Made by a program: the position numbers and the translations under genes. The notes beneath the pieces were generated by a model. It did no database searches and was not told where the DNA came from. It worked only from the letters and a program-made list of their open reading frames with translations. Below are positions 48,291-57,682 of a stretch of DNA of 64,000 nt, piece by piece (position 1 is the stretch's first letter; every line of letters begins with the position of its first letter). Location of the stretch: positions 100,828 through 164,827 of the forward strand of contig NZ_BBYJ01000017.1 in the NCBI RefSeq assembly GCF_001528665.1, read 5' to 3'. Origin of the DNA: Microtetraspora malaysiensis. GTDB lineage: Bacteria > Actinomycetota > Actinomycetes > Streptosporangiales > Streptosporangiaceae.

Positions 48291-49435
48291 TCATCGGCGG
48301 GGGGATCGGCGGACTGTGCCTGGCGCAGGGCCTCAAGCGGGCAGGGGTCAGCGCGACCGTGTACGAGCGGGACGCCGCCCCTGACGCGCGGCTGCAGGGG
48401 TACCGCCTCAACATCGAGCCCGTCGGCAGCCGGTCGCTGCACTCCTGCCTGCCGCCTGAGCTGTGGGACCGCCTGATCGCCGCCTCGGGCGATCCCGGAC
48501 CGGGCATGGGCGTTTTCGACGAACGGCTTCGCGAGCTGATGCAGGAGCGCAGCAACGCCGGCCGTACCTCCCCGGTGGAGGCGGCGCACGCCGTCAGCCG
48601 GGTGGCGCTGCGTGCGGTCCTGCTCGACGGGGTCGATGTCAGGTTCGGCAAGGAGTTCGTGCGTTACGAGCAACTCCAGGGTGAGGTCGTCGCGCACTTC
48701 GCCGATGGGAGTACGGCAAGCGGCACGCTGCTCGTCGGCGCCGACGGCTCGCGATCGCGGGTGAAGCGCCAGTTGCTCCCCGGTGCCGGCCAGCGTGACC
48801 CGGCCGCCTTCGGAGTCGGCGGCAAGCTGCCGCTGACCCCCGAGACCGGCACGTGGCTGCCCGAAGTCCTGACCACGAACAAGAACATGATCCTCCCGCG
48901 GCGCGACTTCCTGTTCACGGCCGCGTTCCGGCCTCGGGCCGGCGAGGAGGGGTATCTCATGTGGGCGTTCGTCGCCCACCGGTCGACGTACGCGGGCCAG
49001 GATCCGCACGGATTCGTTCTGGAGCGGAGCCGCCGCTGGCATCCGGATCTGCGTCGGCTGGTCGCGGAGTCGGGCGGCGTGGAGCTCTTCGACTTCCGCG
49101 CGGCGGCCAAGGTCAAGCCCTGGGCGACGACGAACGTCACCCTGCTCGGCGACGCCGTTCACAACATGCCGCCGGTCGGCGGGCTCGGCGGCAACACCGC
49201 ATTGCGTGACGCCGGCACCTTGCGTGACGCGCTGACCAGCGGGATGCCGCTGATCGAGGCGGTGCGCGGCTACGAGGCCGAGATGCTGTCCTACGGTTTC
49301 GCGGCCGCGGGGGAGGCCCTGATGTACCTGCGGCTGGCCACCGTCCGTAGCCGTCTCGTGCGTGGCGCCGCGCGCGGCTTCTTCCGTCTCTGCGGTGCCG
49401 TACCCCCACTTCGCCGGGCCATCTTCGACGGCTAG
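48278..49435 (+). CDS. FAD-dependent monooxygenase
   Basis: 385 residues from a GTG at 48278 (GGAGG 6 nt before). FAD-binding GGGIGGLCLAQGLKRAGVSATVYERD at the start, VGADGSRSRVKRQLLPGAG (DG motif) and LLGDAVHNMPPVGGLGGNTALRDAGTLRDAL (GD motif) mark a class A aromatic hydroxylase-like enzyme. Substrate unknown; probable aromatic or polyketide. Regulated together with the TetR gene ahead of it. Confidence 0.9.
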   Translation: MHVLIIGGGIGGLCLAQGLKRAGVSATVYERDAAPDARLQGYRLNIEPVGSRSLHSCLPPELWDRLIAASGDPGPGMGVFDERLRELMQERSNAGRTSPVEAAHAVSRVALRAVLLDGVDVRFGKEFVRYEQLQGEVVAHFADGSTASGTLLVGADGSRSRVKRQLLPGAGQRDPAAFGVGGKLPLTPETGTWLPEVLTTNKNMILPRRDFLFTAAFRPRAGEEGYLMWAFVAHRSTYAGQDPHGFVLERSRRWHPDLRRLVAESGGVELFDFRAAAKVKPWATTNVTLLGDAVHNMPPVGGLGGNTALRDAGTLRDALTSGMPLIEAVRGYEAEMLSYGFAAAGEALMYLRLATVRSRLVRGAARGFFRLCGAVPPLRRAIFDG

Positions 49436-49550
49436 AAGACCCGGCTGGCGGAACGCGGAAAGGCATGCCGGGGAGCGGCGAACCGGGATTACGGCGAGGT
49501 CGGGAACCGCGACGGGCGAAAGCGTCTAAACAGGGATGAACTGGGGTGAT

Positions 49551-49579
49551 ATTGATTTGGATATCAATTTGTAATTAAT
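49551..49579 (+). promoter_or_regulatory. AT-rich promoter-like region before the PBP gene
   Basis: The only AT-rich stretch in this part of the window. TTGATT (49551-49556), 17 bp, TTAATA (49574-49579) give a plausible promoter. Overlapping inverted repeats TGATAT-N8-ATATCA (49546-49565) and ATTGAT-N6-ATCAAT (49550-49567) cover its -35 element. Confidence 0.4.
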
Positions 49580-49615
49580 ACCGGTCTTGGACAGTGTGCG
49601 GACGGCTGTGCTGTC

Positions 49616-51793
49616 ATGACCGCCATGTCCAGCTCGCACCGTACACGCGTGTCCAGTATCGCCTGGCTGGCTGTGGCCGCCACCGCCGCCGGGGTGGTGT
49701 CCGCGGCGCTCGTGCTGCCCGCAATGGGCAGCTCGGGGGTGGCGGTCGTCGCGGCGAGCGAGGCGCTGAACTTCCGGCCGGAGGAGCTGGAGGAGCCGGC
49801 ACTCGCGGAGAAGACGACGGTGTATGACGCCGAGGGCACCAGGATCGCCCAGTTCTACGCGCAGGACCGCAAAGTCGTGCCGCTGGACCGCATCGCGGAC
49901 GTGATGAAGACGGCCATCGTCGCGATCGAGGACGACCGATTCTACGAGCACGGTCCGATCGACATCGAGGGCACGGCTCGCGCCATGGTCAAGAACCTCG
50001 CCTCGGGTGGCATCAGCCAGGGCGGCTCGTCGATCACGCAGCAGTACGTCAAGCAGGTCCTGCTCAACTCGGCCGGCACCGAGAAGGAGAAGAGCGCGGC
50101 CCTGGAGGCCAGTTACGCGCGCAAGCTCAAGGAGCTGCGCCACGCCATGGCCGTCGAGCAGAAGTACACCAAAGACGCGATCCTGGAGAAATACCTCAAC
50201 ATCGCCTACTTCGGCGCCGGGGCCAACGGCGTGGAGGCGGCGGCCAGACGCTTCTTCGGCGTGTCAGCGGCCCGCCTGGATCTGGCCCAGGCCGCCACCC
50301 TCGCCGGGGCCGTTCAGGCCCCCAACGCGACCGACCCGAACCTTGGAGCCAAGGCGCGCAAGCTGCTGCTGCAGCGGCGCGACGTGGTCCTCGACCGGAT
50401 GGCGGAGCTGGGCCGGATCACCCGAGCGCAGGCCGACGCGGCCAAGGCCCGCAAGCTCGGGTACAAGGGCGTCAAGCAGCCCAACGGCTGCCAGGAGAGC
50501 CGCTACCCGTACTTCTGCGAGTACGTCCGGCATGAGCTGCTGTCCAACCCCGCCTTCGGCAGGACGCGGCGGCAGCGCGAGCTGGCCTTCAGCCAGGGCG
50601 GCCTCAAGGTCCACACGACGCTGGACCCCAAGGCGCAGAAGGCGGCCGAGGCGGCCATCAAGAAGCACGTCTTCGCCTCGGACCGCGCGCTGGCCGCCGA
50701 GGCGCTGGTGAAGCCGGGCACGGGTGAGATCAAGGCGATGGCGGCCAGTCGCCCCTTCGGTGACTCCGCCCGCAGGAACGAGATCTCCTACAACGCGGTG
50801 GCCGACAAGGAGCATGGTGGGCTGATCGGCTTCCAGCCGGGCTCGACGTACAAGACGTTCACGCTGATCACCGCGCTGAAGCAGGGCATGAAGATCGACG
50901 ACGGCATCACCGCCGGCGCCGGCTACACAGCGCCCGGCTACGCCACGTTCAAGAACTGCGCGGGCGAAAACGTGGGCGATCCGTCCTGGACGGTCACCAA
51001 CGACGAGGGCGCGCCCGGTTTCAAGACACTGGCCACCGGAACCTGGGGCTCGGTCAACACCTTCTTCATGGCTCTGCAGGAGCGGGTGGGCCTGTGCCCG
51101 ACCGTCGAGACCGCCAAGTCGCTGGGGATCAAGCGGGCCGACGGCGCCAAGCTGCGCGAGTTCGAGACGTTCACGCTCGGCATCAACGAGAGCGACCCGG
51201 TGACCGTGGCCACCGCCTACGCCGCCATCGCCGCGCGCGGCACCTACTGCCCGCCCATGGCCATCACCAGGATCACCGGCCGTGACGGCAGGACCACCGA
51301 CTACCGGCCGCGGTGCAAGCAGGCACTGGACCCACAGGTCGCCGACGCGACCGCCCATGTCCTGTCCGGGGTGTTCACCCGCGGCACCATGCGCGGCGTC
51401 GGCGGCATCGGCCGCCCGGCGGCCGGCAAGACCGGCACCACCGACGGATACGCCAGCGCCTGGTTCGCCGGGTTCACCCCCGATCTGGCCGGGGCGGTCA
51501 GCATCGGCGACCCGCGCGGCTCGCAGCGCTACAAGCTCACCGGCGTCACCATCGGTGGCCGCTACTACGGCGCGGTCCAGGGTGCCTCGCTGCCCGGCCC
51601 CATCTGGAATGACACGATGGCGTCCGCGCTGCGGGGCGTGGCGCCGGCCCGGTTCACGCCGGTGGACGCGACCCGCTTCGGCGGATGTGGCCAGGACTGC
51701 GCCCCGGCCCGCCAGGACCGGGAAGACCCGACGATGAACCAGCCCGTGGACGAGGACGTTCAGCAGCCGGACGAGGACCTGCCCGGCCAGTAA
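49616..51793 (+). CDS. Class A penicillin-binding protein (bifunctional PBP)
   Basis: 725 residues. One N-terminal membrane helix (~14-48). The glycosyltransferase (GT51) domain has AIVAIEDDRFYEHGPID with the catalytic Glu and GGSSITQQYVKQVLL; the transpeptidase domain has GSTYK (Ser410), SVN (Ser479-Asn481) and KTGT (605-608). The C-terminal ~25 residues are acidic (DEDVQQPDEDLPGQ). It polymerises and cross-links peptidoglycan. The ATG at 49616 has no strong ribosome site; an AT-rich promoter-like region precedes it. Confidence 0.95.
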   Translation: MTAMSSSHRTRVSSIAWLAVAATAAGVVSAALVLPAMGSSGVAVVAASEALNFRPEELEEPALAEKTTVYDAEGTRIAQFYAQDRKVVPLDRIADVMKTAIVAIEDDRFYEHGPIDIEGTARAMVKNLASGGISQGGSSITQQYVKQVLLNSAGTEKEKSAALEASYARKLKELRHAMAVEQKYTKDAILEKYLNIAYFGAGANGVEAAARRFFGVSAARLDLAQAATLAGAVQAPNATDPNLGAKARKLLLQRRDVVLDRMAELGRITRAQADAAKARKLGYKGVKQPNGCQESRYPYFCEYVRHELLSNPAFGRTRRQRELAFSQGGLKVHTTLDPKAQKAAEAAIKKHVFASDRALAAEALVKPGTGEIKAMAASRPFGDSARRNEISYNAVADKEHGGLIGFQPGSTYKTFTLITALKQGMKIDDGITAGAGYTAPGYATFKNCAGENVGDPSWTVTNDEGAPGFKTLATGTWGSVNTFFMALQERVGLCPTVETAKSLGIKRADGAKLREFETFTLGINESDPVTVATAYAAIAARGTYCPPMAITRITGRDGRTTDYRPRCKQALDPQVADATAHVLSGVFTRGTMRGVGGIGRPAAGKTGTTDGYASAWFAGFTPDLAGAVSIGDPRGSQRYKLTGVTIGGRYYGAVQGASLPGPIWNDTMASALRGVAPARFTPVDATRFGGCGQDCAPARQDREDPTMNQPVDEDVQQPDEDLPGQ

Positions 51794-51841
51794 CGGATCA
51801 CGCTCCACGAAGGCCGGCGCTGCCGGACGGCCGTCCCGGGG

Positions 51842-52474
51842 TCAGGACAGCAGGCCGCGTTCCAGCGCCGTCATCACCGCCGCCGTACGGTCGGAGACGC
51901 CGAGCTTCTTGAAGGACCGCAGCAGGTACGTCTTCACCGTGGCCTCGCTGAGGAACAGCCGTTCGCCGATCTCGGCGTTGGTCAGGCCCCGGCCGACCAG
52001 GCGGAGCACCTCGCACTCACGCTCGGAGAGAGGCGACGGCCTGGTCCCCCGGGCGCGGAAGAGCTTGCCGGCGAGGGAGGGGGTGAGCACGGTCTCGCCG
52101 CGGGCGGCGCTCTGCACCGCGCCGATCAGTTCCTGCCGCGAGCTGCCCTTCAGCAGGTAGCCGGCCGCGCCCGCCTCCACCGCGCGCAGGATGTCGGCGT
52201 CGTCTTCGTACGTGGTCACGATGACGACTCTGCTGGCCGGCAGCCGTCGCCGGATGTGCTCGGTGGCCGAGACCCCGTCCATGCCGCCCATGCGCAGGTC
52301 CAGCAGGATGATGTCCGGCCGCAGGGCCTCGGCCTGGACGATCGCCTCCTCGCCGGAGCCGGCCTCGCCGACGACGGTGATGCCGTCGGCGGACTCCAGC
52401 ATGGCGATGAGGCCCTCCCGGACCACCGGGTGGTCGTCGGCGAGCAGGACCGTGATCGGCTTCCCGTCAGGCAC
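51842..52474 (-). CDS. NarL/LuxR-type response regulator
   Basis: 210 residues, GTG start. Receiver with DDH (13-15), Asp59 (IILLDLRMGGMDG) and Lys in GYLLKGS; LuxR HTH SPLSERECEVLRLVGRGLTNAEIGERLFLSEATVKTYLLRSFKKLGV. Overlaps its kinase gene by 8 nt. It is convergent with the PBP gene. Confidence 0.93.
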   Translation of the reverse strand: MPDGKPITVLLADDHPVVREGLIAMLESADGITVVGEAGSGEEAIVQAEALRPDIILLDLRMGGMDGVSATEHIRRRLPASRVVIVTTYEDDADILRAVEAGAAGYLLKGSSRQELIGAVQSAARGETVLTPSLAGKLFRARGTRPSPLSERECEVLRLVGRGLTNAEIGERLFLSEATVKTYLLRSFKKLGVSDRTAAVMTALERGLLS

Positions 52475-53711
52475 CCGCCGCCTCCGCCATCTCCACCGCC
52501 GTGGGAACGCTGACTTCGACGGCCGTGCCTTCTCCCGGGCTGCTGCTGACGGTCACCGTGCCGTTGATCTCTGCCACGCGGGCCCGCATGCCGCGCAGCC
52601 CGTACCCTTCCCGCACGACGTCCTGGGCGAATCCCGCACCGTCGTCACGGATCAGCAGGCGCACGGTGTCCTCCTCGAACGTCACCAGCACGTCCACGGT
52701 GCGCGCCCGCTTGGCGTGCTTGCGTACGTTGGCGATCGCCTCCTGGGCCGAACGTAGCAGGACGACGTTGACGGGCATGGGGAGGGGTTCCTCCTCACCC
52801 CGGATCGAGGTGCGCGCCTCCAGGCCGGTCTCGGCGACCAGGCCGTCCACCTGCCTGCGTACGGCCTGCACCAGAGAGCCCCCGCGCAGCGTGGGCGGGG
52901 TCAGGGCCGCGACGAATTCACGGGCCTCGGCGAGGGACTCCCTGGCCACCTGCCCGGCCCGCGACAGATGCCCGCTCGCCTGGTCCGGGGCGTCGCGCAT
53001 CTTCGACTCCGCCGCCTGCACCAGGCTGATGATGCTGGTCAGGCTCTGGGCGAGGGTGTCGTGGATCTCCCTGGCCAGCCGCTCCCGCTCGGCGGAGACG
53101 CCGGCCTCGCGGGAGAGCCGGGCCACGCGTTCCCGGCTGCGCCGCAGCTCTTCGATGAGCTGGGCGCGTTCCCTGCTCTGCCGCGTCACCCGTTTGATCC
53201 ACAGTCCGAGCAGAATCGACAGAGTCAGGCTCAGCAGCGAGATGGGCACCACGATCCAGAGGCTCGCCCGCGCTTCGTCGCCGCCGGCCCACACCATCGC
53301 CACGGGGAACAGGTTGGCCACCGTGAGCAGGGCGACCGCCGGCCGCATCGGCAGACTCATGATCAGCATGGGGGCCACGGCGAACAACGCGAAGAAGCCG
53401 ATGAAGCCGAACACCGTGATGACGCAGAACAGCAGCACCAGGCCGAACGCGAAGACCAGGTTCCTCGGCCCGTGCACCCGATTGATCATCAAGTGGCGGC
53501 CGAATCCGGCGTACCACGGCACGATCAGCGTCAACGCGCCGATCGCGATGGAGCGCTGGGCCTGGGGGGCGTCGGAGGTGAGCAGCAGCACACAGGTAAT
53601 GAGGTAGGAGGCGGCGAAGAAGCCGTCCCACAGACCGAACCAGCCGGTACGGGTCCCGGGTTCGTGGTGCTCGCCGGATCGCTGCCCCGCTGTCTGATGC
53701 CTCTCTTGCAC
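52467..53711 (-). CDS. Sensor histidine kinase (HisKA_3)
   Basis: 414 residues. Five to six membrane helices over ~28-172, then HisKA_3: ERLAREIHDTLAQSLTSIISLV with His217. N box LRSAQEAIANVRKHAKRA, G1 RDDGAGFAQD and G2 GYGLRGMRARVAEINGTVTV follow. Signal unknown; the sensor is mostly membrane-embedded. It is divergent from the gene at 53886. Confidence 0.93.
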   Translation of the reverse strand: MQERHQTAGQRSGEHHEPGTRTGWFGLWDGFFAASYLITCVLLLTSDAPQAQRSIAIGALTLIVPWYAGFGRHLMINRVHGPRNLVFAFGLVLLFCVITVFGFIGFFALFAVAPMLIMSLPMRPAVALLTVANLFPVAMVWAGGDEARASLWIVVPISLLSLTLSILLGLWIKRVTRQSRERAQLIEELRRSRERVARLSREAGVSAERERLAREIHDTLAQSLTSIISLVQAAESKMRDAPDQASGHLSRAGQVARESLAEAREFVAALTPPTLRGGSLVQAVRRQVDGLVAETGLEARTSIRGEEEPLPMPVNVVLLRSAQEAIANVRKHAKRARTVDVLVTFEEDTVRLLIRDDGAGFAQDVVREGYGLRGMRARVAEINGTVTVSSSPGEGTAVEVSVPTAVEMAEAAGA

Positions 53712-53885
53712 CGAACAGTCGTACCACGAGCACCCGGCCTGTCCGCCGATCGGTGGACAGCCGGAGTCGCCGTTCGGACGTCTCGCGGCGGGGGCCGCGT
53801 CCCTACGGTGGAGATCGGAAAGAGAAACGTGCGAAGCGCGACCTGCCGCACGTCACCCCATCCGTACGAGGTGGAGATCCCCTTC

Positions 53886-54434
53886 ATGAGTCAATTCCTT
53901 GCTGCCCTCATCGCGAGCGGAACCATTCTGACCATCGTCTTGGCCACCGACCTCGGACAACGCCGCATCACCACGATGCGGATGCTGCGGTCGGTGATCG
54001 CCGTGGCCGTTGTCATCGCGATCTTCGTCCGTTCCTTCCCGACGCAGGGCAACGACCTGCCGTTGCAGCTCGTCGGGATCGGCACCGGGCTGATCTTCGG
54101 GCTGATCGCCGGCGCGCTGCTGCCCGCGTATCGGCACCGGTCGGGGGAGTTGTACACCGTCGGCGGCGCCGGCTACGCGCTGGTGTGGATCGTGCTGTCC
54201 CTCGGGCGCGTCCTGTTCGCGTACGGAGCCGAGCACTGGTTCACCGAGGACCTGGTCCGCTTCTCCATCGACTACAAGATCAGCGGAGCGGACACCTACG
54301 CCAACACCTTCGTCTTCATGTCGCTGGCCATGGTCCTGGCCCGGACGGCCTCCCTCATGACCAAGATGCGCAGGCTGAAGAGCGGCGGCGCGGCGGTCGG
54401 CGAGGAGCAGCTGTCCGAGACGAACGCCAGATAA
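53886..54434 (+). CDS. Four- to five-helix membrane protein, function unknown
   Basis: 182 residues from the ATG at 53886 (GGAG upstream). Hydrophobic segments at ~4-22, 32-50, 62-82, 92-112 and 138-158. A conserved-looking middle (GYALVWIVLSLGRVLFAYGAEHWFTEDLVRFSIDYKISGADTYANTFVFMSLAMVLARTASL) is recognisable but I cannot name the family. It is divergent from the kinase and may be its target or co-sensor. Confidence 0.7.
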   Translation: MSQFLAALIASGTILTIVLATDLGQRRITTMRMLRSVIAVAVVIAIFVRSFPTQGNDLPLQLVGIGTGLIFGLIAGALLPAYRHRSGELYTVGGAGYALVWIVLSLGRVLFAYGAEHWFTEDLVRFSIDYKISGADTYANTFVFMSLAMVLARTASLMTKMRRLKSGGAAVGEEQLSETNAR

Positions 54435-54460
54435 GACCCGGTAAGACCACCTGTAAGACC
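54432..54460. repeat. Three TAAGACC direct repeats before the PH-domain operon
   Basis: TAAGACC occurs at 54432-54438 (including the stop codon of the previous gene), 54442-54448 and 54454-54460, spaced 10 and 12 bp, about one DNA turn each. It stands just before the ribosome site of the next gene. Confidence 0.55.
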
Positions 54461-54482
54461 AGATGCGAGAGGTTAGAACGCC

Positions 54483-54962
54483 ATGAGGCTTCGGGCGCCC
54501 CGCAATCGCGTACCCGGCCGTGCGATCGGCTGGTGGAGCGTGCAGTCCGCGCTGTTCGCGCTCCCCCTGCCCCTCACCTTCGCCATCCTGTGGGCCTCCA
54601 TCCCGCCGACACGCGAGCTGTTCATGTGGTTCACCCTGATATCCCTCGTCCCCGGCCTGCTCTACATGGCCGTCATGCCGTTCTGGCGCTACCGGGTGCA
54701 CCGCTGGGAGGTCACCGACGAGGCGGTCTACGCGGCCTCCGGCTGGCTCTGGCAGCAGTGGCGAGTCGTCCCGCTGTCCCGCGTACAGACCGTCGACACG
54801 CTGCGCGGCCCGCTGCAGCAGCTGTTCGGGCTCTCCGGGATCAGCGTGACCACCGCCTCCTCCTCCGCCGTCCACATCAAAGGGCTCGACCAGAAGGCCG
54901 GTGACGAACTCGTGGCGTACCTGACCCGCGCCACGCAGGCGGTGCCGGGAGACGCGGCATGA
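54483..54962 (+). CDS. Bacterial PH-domain membrane protein (YdbS-like)
   Basis: 159 residues with two adjacent transmembrane helices (~22-42, 50-70) followed by a bPH_2 domain: YRVHRWEVTDEAVYAASGWLWQQWRVVPLSRVQTVDTLRGPLQQLFGLSGISVTTASSSAVHIKGL. The VPLSRVQ motif is typical. Stop overlaps the next start (ATGA). Its Bacillus counterparts YdbS/YdbT relate to membrane stress, but the role here is unknown. Confidence 0.9.
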   Translation: MRLRAPRNRVPGRAIGWWSVQSALFALPLPLTFAILWASIPPTRELFMWFTLISLVPGLLYMAVMPFWRYRVHRWEVTDEAVYAASGWLWQQWRVVPLSRVQTVDTLRGPLQQLFGLSGISVTTASSSAVHIKGLDQKAGDELVAYLTRATQAVPGDAA

Positions 54963-56527
54963 CCTCCCACGACGCTCTCCCGCGTACGGCCCGCGCCGCC
55001 GTGTCCCACGGCCGGGGACGGCTGAGCGGCCGGCTCGTCCTGGTCAACCTGAGCATCCCGGCCGCCCCCGTGGCCCTGATTCTGGCCGGCCTGCTCGTCA
55101 CCGGCGGGGAGACGAACCTCCAGGTCCTCATCACCCTCGGCTCGCTTCTCCTCGCCTGCCTGGTCGTCTGCGGCATCAGCCTGGCACGGTGGCTGACCAC
55201 CCGATATCGGCTGACCGCCGAGCGGTTCGAGCTCCGCTCGGGCCTGTTCCTCCGCAGCCGCCGGACGATCCCGATCAACCGCATACGGGCCGTGGACCTG
55301 ACCGCGAACCCGGTGCACCGGATCTTCGGCCTCACCACGCTCAGGATCGACGCCGACGGTCAGGGCGCCCCCGCCGGGCGCGGACTCAGACTGGACGGCC
55401 TCACCAAGGCGGACGCCGCCGAACTGCGCCGCCTGATCATCGAACGGCGCGACAGGGATCACGCCCGGAACGCGGCCGACGGCGACGGCCTCGTCAGCGA
55501 GCTGGACCGATCCTGGATCCGGTACGCCCCGCTCACCGTGTGGGGCGTCGGCAGCGTGCTGGCCGGGGCGGGCAGCGTCTACCGCACGCTGCACGAGATG
55601 AAGATCGACCCGCTTGAACTCGGCGTCGTGCAGGACCTGGTGAGCCGCTTCGGCTCCGTCCCGCTGTGGTACGGCGTCCTGCTGGCGACGCTCGCCGTCG
55701 CCGCGCTCGGCGTGGCCTGCTCGACCGCCACCTTCATCGAGAGCTGGAGCGGGTACGAGCTGCGCCGCACGGAAGGGGGAGTCCTGCGGATCCGCCGCGG
55801 CCTGCTGGCCACCCGCTCCGTCACCATTGAGGAGGACCGGCTGCGCGGCGTCGAACTGATCGAGCCGATCCCGCTGCGCTGGGCCAAGGGCGCCAAGCTC
55901 AACGCCGTCGCAGGGGGCCTCGGCGATCGGGAGGAGAACCGCAGGCGCCGCGCCCTGACCCCTCCGATCCCTCGCGACGAGGCCCTGCGCGTCGCCGCCG
56001 AGGTGCTGCCGGACGCCGTGTCGCCGGAGGAAAGGAACCTGCTCACCAGGGACGGCCTGGCGCCGCACCCCCGCGCCGCCCTGCGCAGAAGGATCAACCG
56101 AGCGCTGACGGCCGCGATCGCGATCGCCGCGGTGCCCGTCGGACTCGGGCTCTGGCTCGACCCCGCGCTGGTCACGATCGGCTGGATCACCGGCCTGGCG
56201 CTGGCGGCCGCCCTGACGGCGCTCGCGTACGACGCCTACCGCACCCTCGGTCACGCGGTGCGAGGCCGCTATCTCGCCATCGCCGGCGGGGCGTTCGCCC
56301 ACCGCACCGTCGTTCTACGGCGGGAAGGAATCATCGGCTGGAACATCACGCGATCGCCCTTCCAGCGCCGGGCCGGCCTGCTCACCCTCGGAGCCACCGT
56401 GTCCGCGGGGGACGGCGTCTACAAGGTGCGCGACGTGTCCGTGGCGCGGGGACTGGCTCTCGCCGAGGCCGCCGTACCCGGGATGCTCGCCCCGTTCCTC
56501 GAAAGGGATCCCGCGGCGGGCCGGTGA
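54959..56527 (+). CDS. Multi-PH-domain membrane protein (YdbT-like)
   Basis: 522 residues with three bPH_2 domains, each beginning with a YRLTAERFELRSGLFLR, YELRRTEGGVLRIRRGLL or RYLAIAGGAFAHRTVVLRREGI strand, and pairs of helices before each (~38-80, 200-265, 375-425). Partner of the preceding gene, translationally coupled. Three repeats of a PH domain is the usual size for the family. Confidence 0.92.
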   Translation: MTSHDALPRTARAAVSHGRGRLSGRLVLVNLSIPAAPVALILAGLLVTGGETNLQVLITLGSLLLACLVVCGISLARWLTTRYRLTAERFELRSGLFLRSRRTIPINRIRAVDLTANPVHRIFGLTTLRIDADGQGAPAGRGLRLDGLTKADAAELRRLIIERRDRDHARNAADGDGLVSELDRSWIRYAPLTVWGVGSVLAGAGSVYRTLHEMKIDPLELGVVQDLVSRFGSVPLWYGVLLATLAVAALGVACSTATFIESWSGYELRRTEGGVLRIRRGLLATRSVTIEEDRLRGVELIEPIPLRWAKGAKLNAVAGGLGDREENRRRRALTPPIPRDEALRVAAEVLPDAVSPEERNLLTRDGLAPHPRAALRRRINRALTAAIAIAAVPVGLGLWLDPALVTIGWITGLALAAALTALAYDAYRTLGHAVRGRYLAIAGGAFAHRTVVLRREGIIGWNITRSPFQRRAGLLTLGATVSAGDGVYKVRDVSVARGLALAEAAVPGMLAPFLERDPAAGR

Positions 56528-56627
56528 CCGTCCGGCCGGGTCGCCGTGTTCCCTCAGGTTGGGTGGTGCCCTTGCCGCGAGATGCCGCGCCATGGCGCGG
56601 GCGACGACGCGGCGCGATCATTGGGGC

Positions 56628-57563
56628 ATGACGACCGCCACGAAGTACGCCGAGTTCGCCGCGCGCGAGGCACACGGAGTGTCGCCAACGTACGAGCGTC
56701 TGGCGCGCGCGGTCTCCCGCGACGAGCAGGTGCTCGCCCTGCTCGGCACGCTCCCGCCGATCAAGCGGCAGCCGAACCTGCTGTTCGGTGTCGTACGGTT
56801 CCTCGGCGGCCCGGTCGAGGACCCGGCCGCGTTCCACGACTACACGGTGGAGAACTGGCCGGTGATCGAGGCGGAGATGCGCACCAGGGCCACGCAGACG
56901 AACGAGGCCGGGCGGTGTGCCGTACTGCTGCCGGTGCTGGCCGCGTTGCCGCAGCCGCTCGCGCTGCTGGAGGTCGGGGCGTCCGCCGGGCTGTGCCTCT
57001 ACCCCGACAGATACGCCTACCGCTACGGCGACCACATGATCGGCTCCGGCGAACCGGTCCTTGAGTGCGCGGCGACCGGAGTGGCGCCGCCGGCCTCCGT
57101 ACCCGATGTGGTGTGGCGGGCCGGCCTGGATTTGAACCCGCTCGACGTGACGGACTCCGCGGACGTCGCGTGGCTCGACGCCCTCATCTGGCCGGAGCAC
57201 GCGCACCGCCGCGCCCGGCTTCAGGCCGCGGCGGCCATCGCCGCGGCCGAGCCGCCGCTGCTCATGCGCGGCGACCTGGTGGACGACTTACCGGCGCTGG
57301 CCGCGCAGGCGCCGACCGGCGCGACGCTGGTGGTGTTCCACACCTCCGTGCTGTACCAGGTCCCGGCGCCACGACGGGAGGCGTTCGCCGAGGTGGTACG
57401 CGGGCTGCCCGGGCACTGGATCGCGAACGAAGCCCCGGACGTGCTGCCGTACGACGCACTGCCGAACCCGCCTGACGCGGCGCTGTACAACGTGCTCGCG
57501 CTGGACGGGACGCCGCTCGCCTGGACCCGGACGCACGGGCAGGAGATCATCTGGTTCGCGTAA
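56628..57563 (+). CDS. DUF2332 family protein
   Basis: 311 residues from the ATG at 56628. Conserved pattern: TYERLARAVSRDEQVLALLGTLPPIKRQPNLLFGVVRFL, LALLEVGASAGLCLYPDRYAYRYG (SAM-binding-like), DVVWRAGLDLNPLDVTD, WLDALIWPEHAHRRARLQAA and LVVFHTSVLYQVP. The fold is class I methyltransferase-like in the middle, but no activity is known. Codon use matches its neighbours. Confidence 0.88.
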   Translation: MTTATKYAEFAAREAHGVSPTYERLARAVSRDEQVLALLGTLPPIKRQPNLLFGVVRFLGGPVEDPAAFHDYTVENWPVIEAEMRTRATQTNEAGRCAVLLPVLAALPQPLALLEVGASAGLCLYPDRYAYRYGDHMIGSGEPVLECAATGVAPPASVPDVVWRAGLDLNPLDVTDSADVAWLDALIWPEHAHRRARLQAAAAIAAAEPPLLMRGDLVDDLPALAAQAPTGATLVVFHTSVLYQVPAPRREAFAEVVRGLPGHWIANEAPDVLPYDALPNPPDAALYNVLALDGTPLAWTRTHGQEIIWFA

Positions 57564-57682
57564 CCTCCGGCAAGAAGAGACAAGGCCGACCTGCGGAATC
57601 ACAGTGGCAGGGCGACCCGGTGTTGCGCGTCGTCCGCGTTCGAACTCATCGTGATCGAGTACGAGGTTCACCGAACCGGGCG

